Positions 59,706-64,000 of a DNA stretch of 64,000 nucleotides are shown here, piece by piece. Each line of letters begins with the position of its first letter. The first letter of the stretch is position 1. Under the pieces are notes generated by a model, which was not told where the DNA came from, searched no databases, and was given only the letters and a program-made list of their open reading frames with translations. Position numbers and translations under genes: made by a program. The DNA comes from Sinorhizobium shofinae (GTDB lineage Bacteria; Pseudomonadota; Alphaproteobacteria; Rhizobiales; Rhizobiaceae): positions 124,001 through 188,000 of the forward strand of contig MBFK01000004.1 of the NCBI GenBank assembly GCA_001704765.1, in the 5' to 3' direction.

Positions 59706-61202
59706 TCACCTGCCTGTAGGCTTCGCTACAGTTCCGCCGGAGCAAGCGGCTTGCGGGCCGGACCATGGATCACCGACCCCATCCGATGCGAAGATCGAGC
59801 CGTGGCAGGGGCAATCCCAGGTGCGATCGGCATTGTTCCAAGTGACCGTGCAGCCCTTATGTGTGCAAGACGCGGAAACAGCACGCAAGGACCCATCACT
59901 ATCCCGGCAGACCGCGATCTTCTCGTCGCCTCTCAGGATGACGCCGCCTTCACGGGGCCGGATGTCGTTCGTGCTGCGGACGATCGACTGGCTGTCGCCA
60001 TTCTTGTGAAAGTCCTTGGGATAAGGCCGGGTCGGGTCATATAGGCTCCGCCAAGGACTGGAGTGGCCCAGGATCGTGTCCGCGATCATCATGCCAGCCG
60101 CGGTCCCATTGCTGATCCCCCAGGCGTTAAACCCCGTGGCGATATGAAAGCCCGGAGCCTGCTCGGGATCGGGTTCGCCGACATAGGGCACTCGATCCGC
60201 CGTGTCGTAGTCCTCGTTGCACCACCGCCAGGCGACATCCCCGACGGCCCAGCTCTTCCGCGCCCATTCCTCCAACTCGACGAAGCGTGCCGCGACGTTC
60301 CCGTCCTGACCGGTATTGAACTTCGGGCCTAGTACAACAAGAAGTGGGCTCGTTCCATCCGAGCCCGTCCGTATCGAGTGCGTGGGGTCGTCGACGCCTA
60401 TGAACATGCCATCGACGACGAGCGGGTCGTCGACACGGAAGGCCATCGCGGTATGGCATCGTGGCTGTGTCCGGTTCGCCATGCCGACCGGACTCTTCAC
60501 CGTCATGTTGGTCGCAACGACGACGTGTTCCGCATGAACCGTCCCGCTAGCGGTAACGGCGCGCCATCGGCTGGCCTCGCCTATCAGTATCGCTCGGCTG
60601 TGTTCGTATATGCGCCCGCCCTGGTCCACCACCGCCTTCGCCAGACCGACGAGATATTTCGCCGGGTTGAATTGCGCCTGGTCGGAAAAGCAAAGCGCGC
60701 CCGTGGTTTCGAAGGGGAGCGGTGCGCGATCGAGCACCTGCGCCTGCAGCCCGACTTGGCGTGCAGCCTCTGCCTCGGCCACGATCTCTTCGCGTCCTTT
60801 TGGGCTTATGGTGTAGGTATAGGCATCCTTGCGCTCCAGATCGCAGGCGATGGCATACTCCCGAATCCAGTCCTTGAGCAGCGCCGCTCCTGCCGTGTTG
60901 GCGTCGGCATAGCTACGCGCCGTCGCCAAATCGAGGATGTCGATGAGATGGCGATAGATCAAAGCGTGCTGCGTCGTAATTTTCGCCGTCGCGCGGCCCG
61001 TCACCTGTCGACCGATCTCCAGCGCTTCGACCAGGATCACGGAACGTCCGGCCTCGCGAAGACGAAGCGCCGTCGTGAGCCCGACGATCCCGCCTCCAAC
61101 GACAACTGTTTCGGCATGGATCGAGCTGTCGAGCGGAGAATAGCCCGCCGAGCCGGCGCCAGCCACCCAGCAGCTTCCGCGATTTCCTGGCAGATTGACC
61201 AT
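59706..61202 (-). CDS. FAD-dependent oxidoreductase with C-terminal Rieske domain, C-terminus shifted by one base
   Basis: A 498-residue protein. The N-terminus has the FAD-binding VVVGGGIVGLTTALRLREAG (about residues 32-51) and continues as a DadA/PuuB-like amine oxidase domain to about residue 400, ending with GFNAWGISNGTAAGMMIAD. A Rieske 2Fe-2S domain follows with CTHKGCTVTW and CPCHGSIF. After GSIFASDG, a run of four C on the plus strand (59777-59780) seems to hold one base too many: removing it restores SVIHGPARKPLAPAEL and a stop at 59726. The present frame runs to 59706. Function and substrate are not known. Confidence 0.8.
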   Translation of the reverse strand: MVNLPGNRGSCWVAGAGSAGYSPLDSSIHAETVVVGGGIVGLTTALRLREAGRSVILVEALEIGRQVTGRATAKITTQHALIYRHLIDILDLATARSYADANTAGAALLKDWIREYAIACDLERKDAYTYTISPKGREEIVAEAEAARQVGLQAQVLDRAPLPFETTGALCFSDQAQFNPAKYLVGLAKAVVDQGGRIYEHSRAILIGEASRWRAVTASGTVHAEHVVVATNMTVKSPVGMANRTQPRCHTAMAFRVDDPLVVDGMFIGVDDPTHSIRTGSDGTSPLLVVLGPKFNTGQDGNVAARFVELEEWARKSWAVGDVAWRWCNEDYDTADRVPYVGEPDPEQAPGFHIATGFNAWGISNGTAAGMMIADTILGHSSPWRSLYDPTRPYPKDFHKNGDSQSIVRSTNDIRPREGGVILRGDEKIAVCRDSDGSLRAVSASCTHKGCTVTWNNADRTWDCPCHGSIFASDGVGDPWSGPQAACSGGTVAKPTGR

Positions 61203-61531
61203 TCTGGCGGTGTCCTCGGTTAGATGGTTTCGATAACCACGGCAGTTCGGGAATGTTCCGCGCTGATCGCCTTCGCCTGATGACGGTGACGAACGGGCCG
61301 CCTGCTAGGGAGCTTGCTCGTTGCGAATTGAACCTACGAAAACGAGATCGCCATTAGTCCCTGGCACGGACCACGGTTTGTTGTTTACTGCTTGCTCGTG
61401 GGCCAATGTGAGGCCATTCTGAGATCGGATCCTGGCTGTACGGTAAGCGAGGAGATCAGGCCTTGCTGCGACCTCGAAGCACTGCCGTGCTGCCTTTTCT
61501 CGGCCGATCCCTGAGGCGAGGAGGTTGTCCA
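61203..61531. other. 329-base gap upstream of the peroxiredoxin-like gene
   Basis: Nothing can be assigned. A 75-codon minus-strand frame at 61305-61532 shows no family features and its start falls at the opposite gene's start codon. Promoters for both flanking genes should lie here, but no convincing -35/-10 pair, repeat or hairpin was found. Confidence 0.5.
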
Positions 61532-62212
61532 ATGTCTATGCATCATATCGACCGTCCGTTACAACCGGGCGACCAAGCTCCGAACTTTGTGCTGGATGCG
61601 ATCTCGCGCGAGGGCAAGATCGCGCTGAATGATTTTCGCGGCCGCAGTCCGTTGTTGATCGGCTTGTATCGAGGCCTGCATTGTCCGTTCTGCCGCCGCC
61701 ATGTCGCGGCGATGGCACAGCTCAACCCGGCACTGCGTGAGAAAGGCGTCCAATCTCTAGCGGTGGTAAACACCCCGGTCGAACGGGCGCGTCTGTACTT
61801 CCGTTACCATCCGATAGCCGATCTTCTTGCTGCATCCGATCCGGCACGCGCTTCGCACCGCGCCTTCGGCTTGCCCATTCTCGAGTTCACCGAGAATGAG
61901 ACCGACTGGCCATCCAAGGTCGGAATGGACGTGGTCATGACAATGCGGGTCGATCGGCCGGAAGAATTGCCCGAACCGATGAACCCGGCCACAGCAGGCG
62001 ACCTACTCAGCGAGAAGGATAGGTATGAAATTACAGAAGCCGATAAGCAGGTCAGCATTGCCGGCCATATGCAGCTTGTCGGCCACTTCCTGCTCGATCG
62101 AGAAGGGGTGGTGCGCTGGAGCTTCACAGAAGTTGAAGAGGACGGCCGGAATGTGTGCCAAGCGCTGAACCCCGAAGAATTGATGTCGGCAGCTTCGCAA
62201 GTCGCACATTGA
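61532..62212 (+). CDS. AhpC/TSA-type thioredoxin-fold protein (peroxiredoxin-like)
   Basis: A 226-residue protein starting at ATG 61532 (MSMHHIDRPLQPGDQAPNF), with GAGGAGG 7 bases upstream. After the AhpC/TSA start PGDQAPNFVLDAISREG comes GLYRGLHCPFCRRHVAAMAQL (read as GLYRGLHCPFCRRHVAAMAQ), where the Cys pair CPFC at about residues 52-55 replaces the single peroxidatic cysteine of classical AhpC. This makes it a redox protein of the AhpC/TSA-like group seen beside oxidoreductases. The later part TENETDWPSKVGMDVVMTMR and a VGHFLLDREGVVRW segment complete the fold. The redox partner is unknown. Confidence 0.78.
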   Translation: MSMHHIDRPLQPGDQAPNFVLDAISREGKIALNDFRGRSPLLIGLYRGLHCPFCRRHVAAMAQLNPALREKGVQSLAVVNTPVERARLYFRYHPIADLLAASDPARASHRAFGLPILEFTENETDWPSKVGMDVVMTMRVDRPEELPEPMNPATAGDLLSEKDRYEITEADKQVSIAGHMQLVGHFLLDREGVVRWSFTEVEEDGRNVCQALNPEELMSAASQVAH

Positions 62213-62311
62213 CCTGGGTCGGCGAGCGTCTGGCCGATCCAGGGACCGGCCAGGATGGGGCAAGTTCGACGACTTTCGGGCCTGCGAGCGGCGCGCCACT
62301 CGAGCCGCTCG

Positions 62312-63533
62312 TCAGAAGAATGCCTGAATGCCGGTCTGGGCGCGCCCGAGGATCAGTGCATGGACGTCATGCGTGCCCTCATAGGTGTTCACCGTTTCGA
62401 GGTTCTGCGCATGGCGCATCACGTGGTATTCGATCTGGATGCCGTTGCCGCCATGCATGTCGCGCGCAGCCCGAGCGATGTCGAGTGCCTTGCCGCAATT
62501 GTTGCGCTTGACGAGCGAGATCATTTCCGGGGAGAATTTATCTTCATCCATCAACCGACCGACGCGAAGCGAGGCCTGAAGTCCAAGCGCGATCTCTGTC
62601 TGCATGTCGGCTAGCTTCTTCTGGAAAAGCTGGGTGCCGGCGAGCGGCTTGCCGAACTGGATCCGGTCGAGCCCGTATTGGCGCGCACGGTACCAGCAAT
62701 CCTCGGCGGCGCCGAGCACGCCCCAGGAAATGCCGTAGCGGGCCCGATTGAGGCAGCCGAACGGCCCCTTTAGACCCGAGACATTCGGCAGCAGCGCCTC
62801 CTCGCCGACCTCGACGCCGTCCATAACGATTTCACCGGTGATCGAGGCACGCAGCGACAGCTTGCCGCCGATCTTCGGGGCCGAAAGTCCCTTCATGCCC
62901 TTTTCCAGGATGAAGCCGCGGATCTGGCCGGCATGCGCCTCCGATTTCGCCCAGACGACGAAAACATCGGCAATCGGCGCATTGGAGATCCACATCTTGG
63001 AGCCGCGCAGGCGATAGCCGCCGTCGATCTTCTCGGCGCGGGTCTTCATCGATCCCGGATCGGAGCCGGCATCCGGCTCGGTCAGACCGAAACAACCGAT
63101 CAGCTCACCCGTAACGAGGCCTGGCAGAAATTTGTCGCGCTGTTCTTCCGAGCCATAGGCGTAGATGGGAAAGATCACCAGCGATGGACTGTACGCTCAT
63201 CATCGAGCGGTAGCCGGAATCGATGCGCTCGACTTCGCGCGCCACAAGTCCGTAGGCAACGTAATTCGCACCGGCCGCGCCATACTTTTCCGGAAGCGTC
63301 ACGCCGAGAAGCCCTGCCTGACCCATAAGCCGGAAGAGACCGGGATCGGTCTTCTCCTCGAGATAGGCGTCCTGCACGTGCGGCATAAGCTCGGCCTCGG
63401 CAAATGCCTTCGCCGCATCGCGGATCATACGCTCTTCGTCGGAAAGCTGATCGTCGAGAAGGAAAGGATCGTCCCAAACAAATACGCTGCTCTGGGACCA
63501 ATGGGCGGCGACTTTGGCTGGATTTGCGGTCAC
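62312..63533 (-). pseudogene. gcdH: Glutaryl-CoA dehydrogenase, one-base insertion
   Basis: GTG 63533 ([20 protein letters not shown]) opens an acyl-CoA dehydrogenase of the GcdH type ([48 protein letters not shown]). After MMSVQS the frame breaks: an extra T at 63185 (plus strand) lies between the codons for S and S; without it the protein reads [20 protein letters not shown] and continues to the C-terminus [20 protein letters not shown] with the catalytic Glu in YEGTHD. All other parts are intact, so the lesion is recent or a sequencing error. The enzyme would convert glutaryl-CoA to crotonyl-CoA in lysine and aromatic degradation. Confidence 0.88.
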
Positions 63534-63700
63534 GGGCTTTTCCTCGCGTGAAGAACGATATGGAAAACGGAAGCGGCGTTCCATGTAGATAACGATTGTT
63601 CTTCCGGAGAAATAACCCTATTTTGCGTTATCTTCATGCATGGAATACATAGGTGAGATGCGCCCGACAGTCTCCTGTCGGCCTTTGAGGCCGTCTTGCC

Positions 63701-64000
63701 TCAGGAGGAGGCCTCCGCAGCAAGCCAGCTGCGGAATGCTTCGAGCGGCGGATAGTTGGCCCGTGCCCTGGGCCACACCAGCCAATAGGTTCCGGACCCG
63801 GGAACCGACCGCTTCAGAAGCGGCACAAGGCGCTGCTCCTCTATCTCGATGTCGGCGAGATAATCCGGAAGCAGAGCTACTCCGAGGCCCGAAATGGCGG
63901 CTTGCGTCATTGTTGCGAATTGGTCGAGCAACATTCCTGTCACGCTCGGCGCTTCGGCGCCTTGCGCGGCAAACCAAATCTCCCATGCATTCGACCGCGT
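63701..64000 (-). CDS. LysR-family regulator, C-terminal part (N-terminus beyond window edge)
   Basis: The frame is open from the right edge to the stop at 63701, about 99 codons. It encodes the end of a LysR effector domain: TRSNAWEIWFAAQGAEAPSV, QAAISGLGVALLPDYLADIE, and the tail PPLEAFRSWLAAEASS. The HTH part is outside the window. It precedes the gcdH gene on the same strand with 167 bases between them, and regulators beside gcdH commonly control it, so this is a likely GcdR-type protein, although that is inferred only from position. Confidence 0.8.
   Translation of the reverse strand, partial: TRSNAWEIWFAAQGAEAPSVTGMLLDQFATMTQAAISGLGVALLPDYLADIEIEEQRLVPLLKRSVPGSGTYWLVWPRARANYPPLEAFRSWLAAEASS

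Noticed and set aside
61305-61532. Minus-strand 75-codon frame between the FAD-Rieske and peroxiredoxin-like genes
   Set aside because: No family features, and its start codon falls on the start of the well supported gene on the other strand.

Overview
The window is GC-rich and reads as an alphaproteobacterial (Rhizobiales) genome, most likely Sinorhizobium/Ensifer. The grounds are short rhizobial-type intergenic palindromic repeats, a DUF982 protein, a ROSE-type RNA thermometer ahead of a small heat-shock gene, a CIRCE-controlled groESL, and a 4-hydroxybenzoate hydroxylase gene next to a Liv-type transporter like the protocatechuate transporter of S. meliloti. Gene density is high and no rRNA, tRNA, CRISPR array or intact insertion sequence was seen. 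The replicon (chromosome or megaplasmid) cannot be told from the sequence. These assignments come from reading motifs, not from database searches.

1-11.1 kb (minus strand): the start of an OsmC gene cut by the window edge, then a locus for a sugar, probably deoxyribose or deoxynucleosides. It encodes a DeoR regulator, DeoC aldolase, a two-domain aldehyde dehydrogenase of the ALDH16 type, an RbsD/FucU mutarotase, a ribokinase-family kinase and a four-gene CUT1 ABC importer. 11.3-17.4 kb: a GntR/FCD regulator divergent from a polyamine-type ABC importer that ends with a hydantoin/Asp-Glu racemase; a rhizobial palindromic repeat sits inside this operon. 17.6-25.1 kb: a large alpha-2-macroglobulin with an N-terminal PAN domain, coupled to penicillin-binding protein 1C. 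25.1-29.2 kb: a heat-shock island with DUF982, two Hsp20 genes behind a ROSE element, and groES-groEL behind CIRCE.

29.3-42.5 kb: a nearly complete purine-to-allantoate pathway with guanine deaminase, membrane urate oxidase PuuD with cytochrome c domain, a LysR regulator, XdhA/B/C, UraH, a PuuE-UraD fusion and an NCS2 purine permease. A quinone oxidoreductase/HxlR pair interrupts it. 43-50 kb: a Liv-type ABC importer (probably protocatechuate), PobA and its AraC-type regulator. A palindrome of the ATAAC-N-GTTAT type upstream of the importer resembles a PcaQ site.

50-64 kb: a patchwork with many damaged genes. It holds an RraA-family aldolase, a frameshifted SDR, a frameshifted and truncated LysR joined to the tail of a KefB/C antiporter, intact katG, a GntR regulator with a TctC-type binding protein and tartrate dehydrogenase, a nonsense-bearing glycerate kinase fragment fused to an internal TctA fragment, a FAD-Rieske oxidoreductase with a shifted C-terminus, an intact peroxiredoxin-like protein, a glutaryl-CoA dehydrogenase with a one-base insertion, and a LysR cut by the right edge. 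Decay or deletion (or, for the single-base changes, assembly error) is concentrated here, whereas 1-50 kb looks intact.
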